A stretch of 64,000 bases of DNA from NCBI GenBank assembly GCA_964017125.1, contig OZ024902.1:32841078-32905077 (forward strand), written 5' to 3'. The notes beneath the pieces were generated by a model. The model made no database searches, was not told the origin of the DNA, and saw only the letters and a list, made by a program, of their open reading frames with translations. Made by a program: the position numbers and the translations under genes. This DNA comes from Flabesymbios commensalis. Lineage: Eukaryota; Annelida; Polychaeta; Terebellida; Flabelligeridae. Shown here piece after piece: positions 21,191 to 32,360 of this stretch (position 1 is the stretch's first letter; each line of letters opens with the position of its first letter).

Positions 21191-23606
21191 TGTAAAAGTG
21201 TAGTTAATCCATTTACCAGTGAATAGGCCTACTAGATGATATGCATTTATTATTATGTGTTTTGACTTAACAGACCCAGCTAGTGAATGGCTGGCCCAGG
21301 ACAGCCCTCGCTGAGCTCATGGAGACAAAATATGACCCCTGTGACCTTGACCTGCTTGGGTGTTTTAATTTGATGCTTCTGCCATGTAAGATAAGATTGA
21401 TTTGATAATGGAGTTGGTATAATTAAATTATATGCAATGTAATTTAATCAAGTGATTTTAACTTGTCAGTTAAGTAAGTGCGTTCGAAATTTATTAAATA
21501 AATAAGTTAATAAGGTTGGATGAGACACAACGAGCTGCCTGCATGACCGTTTAGTGTATCAAGATATTTGCTAAGAGGTTAGGAAATGATTGGACAATAA
21601 TTTGGTCAATGCTGCACCCGCCGATGTTCACCAGCCACCCACCCTGTATATTTTTACCAAGGTGACCCAAATTTTCATGTTGTGTTGTTGAATTGTTTAT
21701 ATATGAAAATTGTATGATCTGGCACTGCTCGGACGGTTCCGTCGACTAATCATAGTTTTACGAAATTCTACCTGCCGCCGTAACCACAATTTTAGGTTTT
21801 CGATATATGTTGTCACTTAGCCCGGGGAAATTGTGGAGCTGGCGACAGGCTTACTGCCGCTTTCCTGACCGATTTCATCTAAACCGGTTTTGGCTGGGCG
21901 GAATCAGAGCTGACGAGCCCTGCTTCCATCAAGGTCACCGACGCTTCTATTTCGCGCGCATCTGATCACTTTCGACCCAGACACCAAAGCAAGTAGACGT
22001 CTCATTCCGCCGAGCGCCAAACAGGTTAGCATGGCCAGGCCATCATCCCTGTCACGAGCATGTGTACAGCGAATTCATATGTTACATTGACTACAATAAA
22101 TGAAAGAATGAATTCCATGGAGTTATACTGAATATTTTATCTCATACCGCCGACCCGGATCGAGATTTTGAGGAAGATTGAGGTTGGATGCTGGCGGTTC
22201 GCGCCAAAATGGCGACCACCCGCCAAAATGGAGACCACCCACCGCAAAGCTCAATAAATACACTAGTATCAACCCTGACTCCACAAAACTGTGTGAAATT
22301 AACTCTTATACAATAGTTTCAAACTGAACTAGGTGAGGTCACCATTAACGTATTCGCATAATCACACTGAGAAGACAGAAGCATTGACATTCCTTTAAAA
22401 ACAACACTCAGATCCAGCGTGTTGGAACCCAGGACGCATACCTGACTGAGGTCGTTCTAAGCACATGTGTTTCATCATGTAATCGTAAATATAATTGGTA
22501 ATATTTGTGTAGTTGATAAAAACTAGTTTTTTCTGGGATTACTGTATCAATGTGTGATTACATGGTTCTAATCTAAAACTACTGTTGCTGCTGGCTCCTG
22601 CTGTTGCTGTTGCTGCTGCTGGTAGCTGCTGTTGTTGCTGAGTCGTCTTAACCACACGTGGTTCAGAATGTAATCATAAATATAATAGGTAATAGTTGTT
22701 TAGTGATTAATGTTTCAGGGTTTGATCGCTTGGTTCGATTATGAAACTACTGCTGCTGATGCTGCTGATACATTGAGAAAATAATCAACGTTGTATTGGC
22801 TTTCTTACTCCAAATATGTTACTACACGTTAATAACATATCTATCATCATAAACAGTTATCTAGTTATATTTTAATCACCAAGCGTCATCAATGTCACGT
22901 AGATGTTTATATTACAAATGAAAAGCAGGACATGATGTATTATCATATGGAATAATTATAATCAAGGGTACAATATACTTAAATCAGTGTATATAGATTA
23001 GATTGTACGCATATATCAAATAGTAGAATGGGGGTACAGTCTTGACATAGCAATACTCCTACCTGTCTATTGTGATCTTCACTCTTGAAAAACAAGGTAG
23101 TCTTACAGTATTATCAAAGCTTACCATTGGTTGGGTCATATATCTACGAGAGTATCCCTGACTTTCACTCTTGTCACATATAACAGGTGCTCAGGGGTGA
23201 CGTTCTAACGGACACACCATTAAATATCTGGGGGAGGGGCTGCTTCTCGCCACAAAAGTCGGAAGAAAATTGTTGCCGAAAAAGAATATGGAAGGCATAC
23301 GACTAGTAACTGATACTTTGTTCTTCAACGAAACAATTGCAACCAACAATTACAACCAAGAAAAACTGTAGCAACCCCCCGCCTCCCCCTTCCCAGATAT
23401 ATAATAGTACGTCCTATTCATAATGACCGTAGAACCATAACATAAATATTCAAATGAATCAGAAAGAGCTATTTAAGACATTTAGGACGATTTCAAATTG
23501 AAAAAAAAAACTTTGGTTCCATGGTTTATGCAAAAATAATTCAGCGTTGTTAGGTTTAAGAGTGTGACTCGGTCCCTATAAGACATGCCGGTTACCCAGT
23601 AAGCAT
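21191..23606. other. Intergenic, no supported gene
   Basis: Contains a CTG/GCTGCT-rich stretch near 22,583-22,640 repeated more weakly at 22,750, and a CGCCAAAATGGCGACCACC duplication near 22,200-22,240. A G/C-rich inverted pair (AAATATCTGGGGGAGGGG near 23,223, complement near 23,380-23,404) may bound a small element of about 180 bp. No splice-linked coding exons were recognised. Confidence 0.4.
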
Positions 23607-23800
23607 ATTCTGTGAAACGCAGCGACGTCACTCGGTGAAAAGAAGGTTATATAACACCCCCTCCCCCATACTTCATTCTGTGAAACGCAGTGACGTCACT
23701 CAGTGAAAATAAGGTTATATAAGAACCCTCCCCCATACTTCATTATATTAGCCAGCTCGGTTAAAACAAAGGAGGTCGAGGTTATTGAGTTTCACAGAAT
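23607..23800. repeat. Inverted-repeat element with 68-bp internal duplication and CRE-like sites
   Basis: ATTCTGTGAAAC at 23607 recurs at 23675 (68-bp tandem copy) and exactly inverted as GTTTCACAGAAT at 23789-23800. Each tandem unit has a CGACGTCAC or TGACGTCAC site; TGACGTCA is the palindromic CREB/ATF binding consensus. Each unit also has GGTTATATAA followed by a CCCTCCCCCATACTTC tract. It could be a small MITE or a promoter-like fragment. Confidence 0.6.
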
Positions 23801-23854
23801 ATAAGATATATCAGAAGTGTCTTATGTATTTATCGATATATGCTAGACGAGCGT

Positions 23855-24006
23855 CGCGGACGTTGGCCCAACATTATACCGGCACGGTGTCATGTGCCGG
23901 TATAATGAGAGACGTTGAACCAGTGCTGGGCTGACGTTGGCCAATCGTCTACGACGCTGGCCCAACATCAAACCAGCATTGGTTCAACATCTCGTGTTTG
24001 TTGGGT
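23855..24006. mobile_element. CCCAACATT/CTCGTGTTTGCTGGG MITE copy with perfect hairpin
   Basis: Ends in CTCGTGTTTGCTGGG, the terminus of the small family typified at 53,636-53,743. It repeats the word TTGGCCCAACATTATACC. A perfect 14-bp stem, CATTATACCGGCAC / GTGCCGGTATAATG with an 8-base loop, lies at 23,872-23,907. Non-coding. Confidence 0.55.
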
Positions 24007-24589
24007 TTCTTGCTGGGATTCAGTACATATTATTCTCTGGGGATGGTCTTTCTCTTTATTGCTGGGTAGTGGGTTGTTATCATGGACTCTGTAGTGGAAG
24101 GGCGGGTTAGTTGAGCCGCAGGGTTTAAGTTGATCCACACTCTGCTATGACTATTAATGCCTCACTGGGGAGGGTGGGACGACCCCTAGTGAATGATCAA
24201 GGACATAGATCATTTGTGGTTTGATGAAGAGCATTCTGACATCACATGTCAAGATTTGTGTTCCAACATACTGTTTTCATCATTATCCAGGAGAATCCGA
24301 CTGTGAAGGTAAACACATTTATATTATAAAATCTACAAGGATCTTTCTCAAACCCTACTAAAGCAATGGACTGTAAATATATTTAAGTATATATAAGTAC
24401 TTTCATGGCAACTTACACTGTGCTGTTCACAAGCAGTTGACAGTGATTTCATGATCATTTCAAAATGGCTATGTATGGGGTAAGATGAGCCAAAACATGG
24501 GGATAGTTGATACATGTCTCAACTTACCCAATACCTGGATCAATTTACCACACCATAGTTAAGCATGATATTATGTAGCATATATCAGT
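24007..24589. other. Intergenic, nothing recognised
   Basis: No supported gene. The words GTTGATC, CAACTTACCCC and ATGGGGTAAG recur here and at 25,770-25,860, on the far side of the tandem array, suggesting the array expanded inside one older element. Confidence 0.4.
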
Positions 24590-25640
24590 ACATTCGTCAC
24601 TGTGAAGTTACATTTTAGATCATTGTGATCTCACAATGTGAGCTCATTGTGTGTGAGCTGACTATGATTTCACTGTGGCCTCGCTGTATGAGCTTACAGT
24701 GGTGTCACAGTGATCTCGCTGTGAGTTAACTATGTGAGCTCACCATGGGCTCACTGTGACGTTACATTTTTAGATCATTGTGATCTTACAATGTGAGCTC
24801 ATTGTGTGTGCTGACTGTGGTCTCAATGTGTCTTCGTTGTATGAGCTCACAATGGTCTCGCTGTGAGTTCACTAAGTGAGCTCACTGTGAGATTACACCT
24901 TTAGATCATTGTGATATCACAATATGAGCCCATTGTGTGAGCTGACTGTGATCTCACTGTGGCCTCGTGGTATGAGCTCACAGTGATCTCACAGTTATCT
25001 CGCTGTCAGCTGCAGTGAACTCCACTATGGGCTCACTGTGAGGTTACACTTTTAGATCATTGTGATTTTACGATGTGAGCTCATTGTCTGACCTGATTGT
25101 GATCTCACTATGGCCTCTTGGTGTGAGCTCACAGTGGTCTTGCAGTGAACTCTCTGTGAGTTCACTCTGTTAGCTCACTATGGGCTCACTGTGATGTTTT
25201 ACTTTTAGATCATCGTGATTTCACGATGTGAGCTCATTGTGTGACCTGACTGTGATCTCACTGTGGCCTCGTGGTGTGAGCTCACAGTGGTCTCACAGTG
25301 ATCTCGCTGTGAGCTCACTATGGGCTCACTGTGAAGTTACACTTTTAGATCATTGTGATCTCACAATGTGAGCTCACTGTGTGAGATGACTGTGATTTCA
25401 CTGTGGCCTCGTTATATGAGCTCACAGTGGTCTCACAGTCATCTTGCTGTGAGTTCACTATGTGAGCTCACTATGGGCTCACTGTGGGGTTACACTTTCA
25501 GATCATTGTGATCTCACAATGTAAGCTCAATGTGTGAGTTGACTATGATCTCACTGTGGCCTCATTGTATGAGCTCACAATGGTGTCACTGTGATCTTGC
25601 TGTGAGTTCACTATGTGATCTCACAGTGAGCTCACTGGGT
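24590..25640. repeat. ~147-bp tandem repeat built of GTGAGCTCAC-like palindromes, about 7 copies
   Basis: The anchor TTTAGATCATTGTGAT recurs near 24,617, 24,761, 24,903, 25,051, 25,207, 25,347 and 25,498, giving units of about 140-156 bp. Inside each unit, short words related to GTGAGCTCAC and CTCACTGTG recur every 10-20 bp, so the unit itself grew from a smaller palindromic repeat. Units differ by substitutions and loss of single sub-words. No open frame is maintained. Confidence 0.85.
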
Positions 25641-25974
25641 GATTTATTTTGACAATAATAAAATATATTAGAATAAATTTCTACTTGTTGGTTGAAAATC
25701 ACATTTAAATAATTGTCTGTGATACATTGCTCCACATCTTCATACATGGTTGTGCAATCCCCTGAGATAAGTTGATCATTGTTATGATCAACTTACCCCA
25801 TGGCATGGCACAACTTGCCCCGAGTGTGGACGAGTTGATCGAGTGTTGGGGGGTATTGATCCACGACGACCATCATTAGCTATCCACTGATTGTTTTGTA
25901 TGAAATTGTTTTATATTGTAGTATTGTTTATTATACTGATATGTGCATACATAATACATTTATACAGTGTTTTT
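25641..25974. other. Intergenic, AT-rich
   Basis: No gene. It shares GTTGATC and ACTTACCCC words with the opposite flank of the tandem array at 24,480-24,560. Confidence 0.4.
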
Positions 25975-28095
25975 AAATAATATTTTTTAGAACACCCAGC
26001 CCATCTTGGGCTTATATATCAGTTTGAGTACAATTTAATCAATAACGTCACGTGAGATTTTTTCAATATAATTTGTCTATACAAAATTAAAACATACATG
26101 TAGTTAAATACTAATTTGCATGTAGCAATGCAATTATTTTACACCAGACTGTATTTTGTTTTACCAAAGTTACGAACATTAGTAGATATATAAAACATAT
26201 AATAAAATAATCAGTTGTATAACAATGCAATTCTCTTACTCCAGGCTATATCTACAGAATCCAGGACATATTTATCATTACAAGACATTACATACAAAAA
26301 TTTGTTCTTGTTATCAAGCAAAGTAAAATTTGGGGAATTAAGGGTAATGTTGTCGTACATTATTTCTATATATACATCATAGGTTGGGCATATACAGATA
26401 AAATGTTTTTCGTCTTCAGGTATATTTACACAAAAAGGACAAAATCTATTTTCCGGTGGTTTATTTCGGTATCTGCCTGTCTCTATCTCTAAGGGCAAGA
26501 TGCCTACCCTAAGTTGGGCAAACAAAGGACGTTTTTGTTTTGGAAAGTATTTATAGACGTAATTCTCCGCATCAAATGTGGTTTTATATGATTTAAAATG
26601 TCTCAGTTTAGGTTTGCGCAGTACATTTTTTTTCCATTCAGAAGTTTGCAGCTTGCACAAGAGTTTTTTAATTTGTTTAGGATCATACAATACATTTAAT
26701 TTCGGTTCATGACATTCAAGAATTCGACTAATGTTTCTGAGTTTGTTAGTCCAGCTTTTAACTTTTTGTTTACTATCCCAAAATAAAACTTTATATGCTA
26801 TTCTGTTTACATCCATTTTGTTATACCTGTTCCAGTTTTTAAAAATATTTAGAAAATGACGGGATTTAGGTAACATCCAACCTATTTCTGCTTGAAGTGC
26901 GGAAATTGGTGCTTTAGCATGTAGACCTAGATGAAACCTGCAAGCCCTGTTATGCACTTTATTAATCGCGGGATATTTTAAAAAGCCCCATATACCTGAA
27001 AAATAATCCATTATAGGCACGACGCAACTCTCATAAAGTTTTGTGTAAGTTTGAAATCCTGCATCACGAAACAAGGCAAATTTTGCAATTATACCACTTA
27101 AACTTCGTCCGGCTGCTTCAGATAAAACATTAATTCCCTCTCTCATAACCATATGCTCATTCAAAAAGAAACCCAAATATTTATACTTTGACACCAATTC
27201 CAATTCGGTGCCATCTAAATTAAAAATGGCTTGTGTAGATTTACATGGTTCCCCGCGTACATGCATAACCTTCGTTTTTTTCGTGTTAACTTTCGTGCGC
27301 CATCTTTTACACCAGACTGCTATGTAGGCTAGCACTAATTGCATGTTGTCTTCATTCTCAGTAATTATCACTATCTCATCTGCATAGCATAGTACAGAAA
27401 GGGAAAATTCGTCTGTTTCTATACCACAGTGGAGATTCTCGATGTCGGTTACCAAATCGTTTAGGAAAATAATAAATAATGTTGGAGAGAGAGTGTCGCC
27501 CTGTCTGACTCCAAATCGAGTGTCAAACCAACATGAAAACATTTGGTTAACTTTTACAATTGCTCTTGTGTTATTCTACATGGCTCTGATAGCTTTATAA
27601 AACTTGCCATCGACATTATATGAAATCAGTTTATACATCAGCATATCCCTGTCAATCCAATCAAATGCTTTTTCAAAATCTATAAATGAAATAAGTGTAG
27701 ATTTCTGTTCGAGCATTCTATTTCTTAGCACAGAAGAAAGAACAAATGCGTGATCTTCACAAGATCGTTTTTGCCTAAATCAATTTTGAAAATCTGAGCA
27801 CAGATTTAAAGTATCAAAGTATCTCACTAGCCGATTATTTAATATGGAAGAGTATAGTTTAGAGATTGTGCACAACAGACTGACACCTCTGTAATTCAAA
27901 GGTACACACGGGTCATTTGATTTACTTTTTGGTATCGGAAAAATAATGGCATCTAACCAAATTGAAAGTACGACACCTGTTAAAAAACATTTTCCATACA
28001 AGTACCAATATTCCTAATATATTTAGCAAATGCATCAACATTATTTTCTCTATCCATTGGGGTATTAATCATTTTTTTGCGATTGAAGACAATAT
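25975..28095 (-). mobile_element. 5'-truncated LINE with reverse transcriptase (non-LTR)
   Basis: The minus strand reads through reverse transcriptase blocks in order: PIPKSKSNDP..NYRGVSLL (about 27,930-27,880), SFIDFEKAFDWIDR (about 27,690), GVRQGDTLSPTLF (about 27,500), CYADEIVI (27,390-27,370; usually YADD, so the second catalytic Asp is Glu here), KYKYLGFFL (about 27,180) and a C-terminal CPFCVN..HFICICPTY zinc-binding motif. The longest open frame is 26211-27542. TAG at 27576-27578, TGA at 27780-27782 and a frameshift near 28,000 break the upstream part, so the copy is dead. A GCCCATCTTGGGC hairpin lies in the 3' UTR near 26,000. The endonuclease and any first open frame are missing. Confidence 0.85.
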
Positions 28096-28346
28096 AAAGC
28101 TTGAAGTGGCTTACCCTCCCTTCCCCTCATGCCTGGGGCGAGTACTGGACAAATGTACTCGATTACAAGTACTTGAAAAAATGACGAGTACAAGTACAAG
28201 TACAAGTACTGGATTTTCAAAAGTACTTGAGTACAAGTACGAGTATTTTGAAAAGTACTTCAGTACAAGTACCGAGTACTTTGGATGTAAACTCTAATTA
28301 ATTACAATATGTGATTGATTATAACATATGTTACTTCATGTTGATA

Positions 28347-29030
28347 TATGTGATCCTATCTGGCAAAATGAGTCTTAAGTCGCACTTTGGCAAACGATGC
28401 TAGGGCACATGCCAAAATGACCTTGATTTGACCTATTTTCATTTTTTACATAAGCATTTATATTTATATGATTACTTTCGAATCCTATAAATGTGTGGCA
28501 TTAAAATGGATGTACATGTCAAATTTGTTTTATTAAATATACCTGTTATTTTATTATCGTCTCATTTACACTCCAATTGGTGATGCTTATTTCTATTTGC
28601 ATGTTGCCATAGCAACAGTCGCTAATAAGTAGGGAATATCATGAAAAAATCATAACTTTGAAAATATCTGGCATATTTTTTTAACATTTACAAAATGTTA
28701 AAACTATACGTTTATTATTAAAAAATGGGGTGGGAATGAATATTTATTTTATTTATTTTATTTATTTTATTTCAATACAATTGTGTGATATTTTCCAAAA
28801 GTGCACAAATTGCCTTTTTGAATTTCAAATGCAATTTTCTCAAAATAACACCATTTCAGACTTCATATTTCTTTGAGTTTTCGGAGTCTTATTTTCGTAG
28901 TTAAACATGCTACAGAGTAGTTGTGTGATATACCATGTTCAAGGTAATTTTGTGTAGGTTCAGAATATGTTAATAACTCCAATATCTAAATATTCAACTT
29001 ATTACTCATTTTGCCTGATCGGGTCACATA
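28347..29030. mobile_element. MITE nested in the hAT element, 27-bp inverted repeats
   Basis: Termini 28347-28373 and 29004-29030 pair over 27 bp with about four mismatches (TATGTGATCC..GGCAAAATGAGT). The outer TGTGAYCCNATC resembles the TGTGACCCG ends of the intronic MITEs at 11,067 and 15,571. TA at both ends fits Tc1/mariner-type insertion. The 680-bp interior is AT-rich and non-coding, with a TTTTATTTAT run at about 28,743-28,775. Confidence 0.7.
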
Positions 29031-29790
29031 TAGATATATATATGAGTGGTGAACATAATATTTTATGGGACAGGCCTATATTATAGATATTGCATATCTG
29101 ATGCCATGTCCCAGTAGGCCTAATGATGGTAATTTTTTGGGCCAGTGCCGCCAACATTTGGCCGCCACTGTAATAAATGTTTAAATCAGCCTGAACACAC
29201 ATTGTGTCATGGAAAAGATCAAGGCTATTAAGGGTAGACGGATTAAAATTCTACCCTGAAAATTCAAAAGTCAGTATCTGCTCACCTGTAAAGTAGACTT
29301 TTGGCTTTGCACGGCAGAATTGTTTTGCGATAACAGCCACACTTTATAATTATAATCAAATGTATTACCACAATACAGGTAGACTCGGATTCAGATTCAG
29401 CCCGGGCATACGCTGATATATTAGCATATTCGTTTAAAAATATATTTTTATGCGATTTATAGGAGGAGCCCCTCACTGTTGTGTCTATTTTTTATCCTCG
29501 GTCCGTCATCATATTTAGGGGACGGTAGGGGTTATATAACGCCGCTGTCGGCCTACACTTGACGCATTATGTAACCTCACACCTTTAACCCTTACGCGAT
29601 ACTAGCGTGTTCAATTATATGTATCTCTCATTTGCAGCTATAATTGCTGACTCAATTTCTAGCTTCAAATGACAACCACATAATCGGGATATTAGAAAAT
29701 CAGACAAATCAAAAAAACAATTTTTTGACATACCTGCTGCTTACTGGTGATCTGACACAATGTATATTGTACATTTTAGGGCTGTTTAGT

Positions 29791-30164
29791 TTAAAGGGAC
29801 TGGCCCACGCTAAAATCATCAAAAAATCGGTGATTTTATTTTGGTTTCTTAATATGACCATATGATGTAAACATGTTCATAGACTAGAACTGCAATTTGT
29901 TTTTAATTTTCCTGCTGCGCATTCACCAGTTAGACTAGATATAGACACGGAATTCCCGTATTTCTAATTTTTGACATGGTTGTCAATAATTAGAAATCAG
30001 GAATTTCGTCTCTATATCTAGCCTAACTGGTGAATGCGCAGCACAAAAAAATTAAAAAAAATGCAGTTCTAGTCTATGGACATGTTTACATCATATGGTC
30101 ATATTAAGAAGCCAAAATAAAATCACCGATTTTTGATGATTTTAGCGTGGGCCAGTCCCTTTAA
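29791..30164. mobile_element. TTAA-flanked near-complete palindrome (foldback MITE) nested in the hAT element
   Basis: TTAA at 29791-29794 and 30161-30164 bounds a 366-bp element whose two halves pair almost end to end: AGGGACTGGCCCACGCTAAA at the left, its complement at the right, and GCTGCGCATTCACCAGTTAG / CTAACTGGTGAATGCGCAGC further in, with a short centre around 29,975. A transcript would fold into a ~170-bp duplex. A half copy lies at 56,693-56,821. TTAA target use points to piggyBac-type mobilisation. Confidence 0.85.
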
Positions 30165-30183
30165 TAATAATAATAATAATAAT
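30165..30183. repeat. (AAT)n microsatellite
   Basis: Short TAA/AAT run directly abutting the right TTAA of the foldback MITE. Confidence 0.85.
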
Positions 30184-30478
30184 AAACTTTATTTATAGAT
30201 TTATATAGTTTGTCAGTCACCCGACGTCTATGGTAAACTTGTACATCATTTCGTCTACTTTTAATTTGTTCTTGTTTTAGTATGCACAGCAAACCCATTT
30301 TTTTTATGAACCGCTTGATAAATTATTTGTAATAATGATAAATAATTAATAGTGGTGTCCCGCAGTTAAAGGGTGATGTTTGCCGTCTAATTACTTTAGT
30401 CAACATTGTTGGAACAGTACTGTTATATCGGGTGTTAATCCTATGTAGGCTACTTCTCGGTACAATGCTGAATAATTC

Positions 30479-30550
30479 TTGGCCCAATGTCTTAGACATT
30501 GGCCCGACATTGTAAAGACACTGTGAACAAGACGTCGCGTTGTCGGGTTG
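30479..30550. mobile_element. Small CCCAACATT-type MITE relic
   Basis: TTGGCCCAATGTCTTAGACA, then a GGCCCGACATTG word and GACGTCGCGTTGTCGGGTTG, resemble a decayed copy of the CCCAGCAAACA family. Its ends are degraded. Confidence 0.45.
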
Positions 30551-30649
30551 TGTTTTTTGGTACTTACAAAACATTGGTACAGAGTTGTATGAGCTATGGC
30601 GCAGTCCTATTATATCTCAGTCCATACCGTGTCGGTTGAGATTCAACGC

Positions 30650-30796
30650 AATTGGGCCAATATTGTGCAAATATTATTCAAAAACCGATTGATCGTCTCA
30701 ACAAACACGATACATTGAGTATACTAATGTTGGTACACCGTCTTCAACGTTGGCCCAACATTATACCACCATTGGTTCAATGCCTCGTGTTTGCTG
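30650..30796. mobile_element. Second CCCAACATT-type MITE copy
   Basis: Holds CGTTGGCCCAACATTATACC, TTGGTTCAATGC and the terminal CTCGTGTTTGCTGG, as in the 23.9-kb copy. The left end is less clear (TTGGGCCAATATTGTGCAAA). Confidence 0.5.
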
Positions 30797-31267
30797 GAGT
30801 TTGGCTCGAAGAAAGAGGTGTTGTAAGTGTGATTTTAAAATCGCGCGACATCATTGTTGAAATCACGACTTCCCCTTCAATGATCAATGATTACTAGTCC
30901 TACCGTATAGTAGATGTTATACTAGTATATCACCATGTATTCATGTTTTGCAGAGACACGTCTCATGTATTTGTTTAAAAATAGCTATTAAATTATCTTG
31001 TTCCAAATATAATGTTCCATACGCCGTTATAATGATTTATGATTTGTCTGTGAGCTATTTTAAATCAAAATTAGATGACTAGTACTCGTAAAGTACTCGT
31101 AAGTACTCGTTAAAAGTACTTTCATTTTTAAAAGTACGTGAATACAAGTACGAGTACAAGTACTTTTGAAAAGTACGTGTACTGAGTACCGACGAGTACT
31201 GAAAAATCGGTACTCGAGTACCAAAGTACCGAAGTACAGAATCGTTGGCCCCAAGCCTGCTTCCCCT

Positions 31268-31560
31268 ACGTATTAGTCTCTAGGGAGGAGAGGAGTGGGA
31301 CCATTACTCAATATCTATACATAATACGCTAACTTTCGATTTGTGTCAGGGCTACCGTCCCAAACACGGCGGCAGCCAATGTTATACCATTGAAGACATG
31401 CATTATGAAATGACGAAACTATAGCAAGTCAAAGTAAAAGGACAAAGACCAGAAACATGGGATGTAGCAAAATAATTTTTGTGCAAAGACAAATCCAATG
31501 TTCGTAGTTGTATACAAATTATATATCATTGCAAAGGCGTAATTACGTGAATACGCACCA
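31268..31560. other. Intergenic, nothing recognised
   Basis: No gene or repeat could be supported between the hAT element and the 33-bp minisatellite. Confidence 0.4.
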
Positions 31561-31569
31561 TATCTTGAG

Positions 31570-31828
31570 CACTGATGACTATCCACTCGCCCCTTGGAGC
31601 ATTGATGTAAACTATCCAATCGCCCCTTGGAGCATTGATGTAGACTATCCATTCGCCTCTTGGACCACTTATGTAGACTATCCACTCGCCCCTTGGAGCA
31701 CTGATGTAGACTATCCACTCGCCCCTTGGAGCACTGATGTAGACTATCCACTTGCCACTTGAGCATTGATGTAGACTATCCACTTGCCACTTGGAGCATT
31801 AATGTAGACTATCCACTCGCTCGCCCTT
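31570..31828. repeat. 33-bp minisatellite, about 8 units
   Basis: Units of 33 bp share GACTATCCACTCGCCCCTTG followed by GAGCATTGATGTA. Because 33 is a multiple of three, 11-residue repeats are open on both strands; the edge units are shorter or diverged. The word GTCTACATCAAT on the minus strand resembles GTTTACATCAAT of the 42-bp satellite 3.4 kb away. Confidence 0.9.
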
Positions 31829-31965
31829 TGGTTTAACTCTACTACATATAGTTGGGTGCTTAAATCGAGTCAACTCAATATATTTACAGTTATAAATTCA
31901 CATCTATATTCACATCTACTTTGTCTGACTACATTAATTTTATGGGTGTAATATTATTTGTTGCA

Positions 31966-32206
31966 GGTTTCACAAGAGGGACTTGATTGTGAATCAGAAA
32001 CCAGGCGGCTTATGGTTTATCATGAGGTGGCTTCAGAGACACACGGCACACACGGGATATCCACATGCTGTCCTCTGGGGAATTTTATCGACTCAGAGAT
32101 TGGCATACAGATTTGTGAGTTCTACTGCTCCCATGATGCAGCATTCCAGCAAGTATTACTGCGCCTCATGGAAGGAACAACACCTGTTAAAATCATAGCA
32201 GTATAT
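31966..32206 (+). other. Possible exon or element-derived coding fragment, unrecognised
   Basis: After a splice-like TTTGTTGCAG (ending 31965) a frame reads HKRDLIVNQKPGGLWFIMRW, then HTGYPHAVLWGILSTQRLAY and ends near SSKYYCASWKE, closing with TAA around 32,199. The residue mix (W, H, C, Y) looks protein-like rather than random, and a second overlapping frame is open too. I could not place it in a family. No neighbouring exon was found. A piece of a transposon protein is as likely as a host exon. Confidence 0.3.
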
Positions 32207-32360
32207 CTCTACCCCAGCATTCACTAGATGACGTGACGAATTGCACACCTTAACACAAGCATTCACTATATGGCATGACGAATTACACACCTCTACCCAG
32301 CATTCACTAGATGGCGCCACGAATTAGACACCTCTAGCCAGTATTTACTAGATGACGTGT
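32207..32360. repeat. ~48-bp minisatellite, about 3.5 units
   Basis: Units share CCAGCATTCACTAGATG, then ACGAATT and CACACCTCTA; starts near 32,212, 32,258, 32,299 and 32,338. The last unit runs directly into LINE-like sequence. Confidence 0.8.

Larger units (their letters stand above)
28120..31267. mobile_element. Non-autonomous hAT-like DNA transposon, 3.13 kb
   Basis: An 8-bp direct repeat CTTCCCCT (28120-28127, 31260-31267) flanks the element 28128-31259. Its ends, CATGCCTGGGGC and inverted CAGGCTTGGGGC, match at 10 of 12 positions. Both subterminal regions (28,141-28,285 and 31,080-31,245) are dense in GTACTCG, AGTACTTG and AAGTAC words, as expected of transposase-binding repeats in hAT elements. 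The 8-bp duplication is diagnostic for hAT. No transposase frame exists inside, so movement needed a helper. The interior carries at least two later insertions, at 28,347-29,030 and 29,791-30,164. Confidence 0.8.

Noticed and set aside
21700-22150. Possible LTR-like segment (GC-rich block followed by AATAAATG)
   Set aside because: No second copy in the window, no primer-binding site or coding remnant beside it; evidence too thin to name an element.
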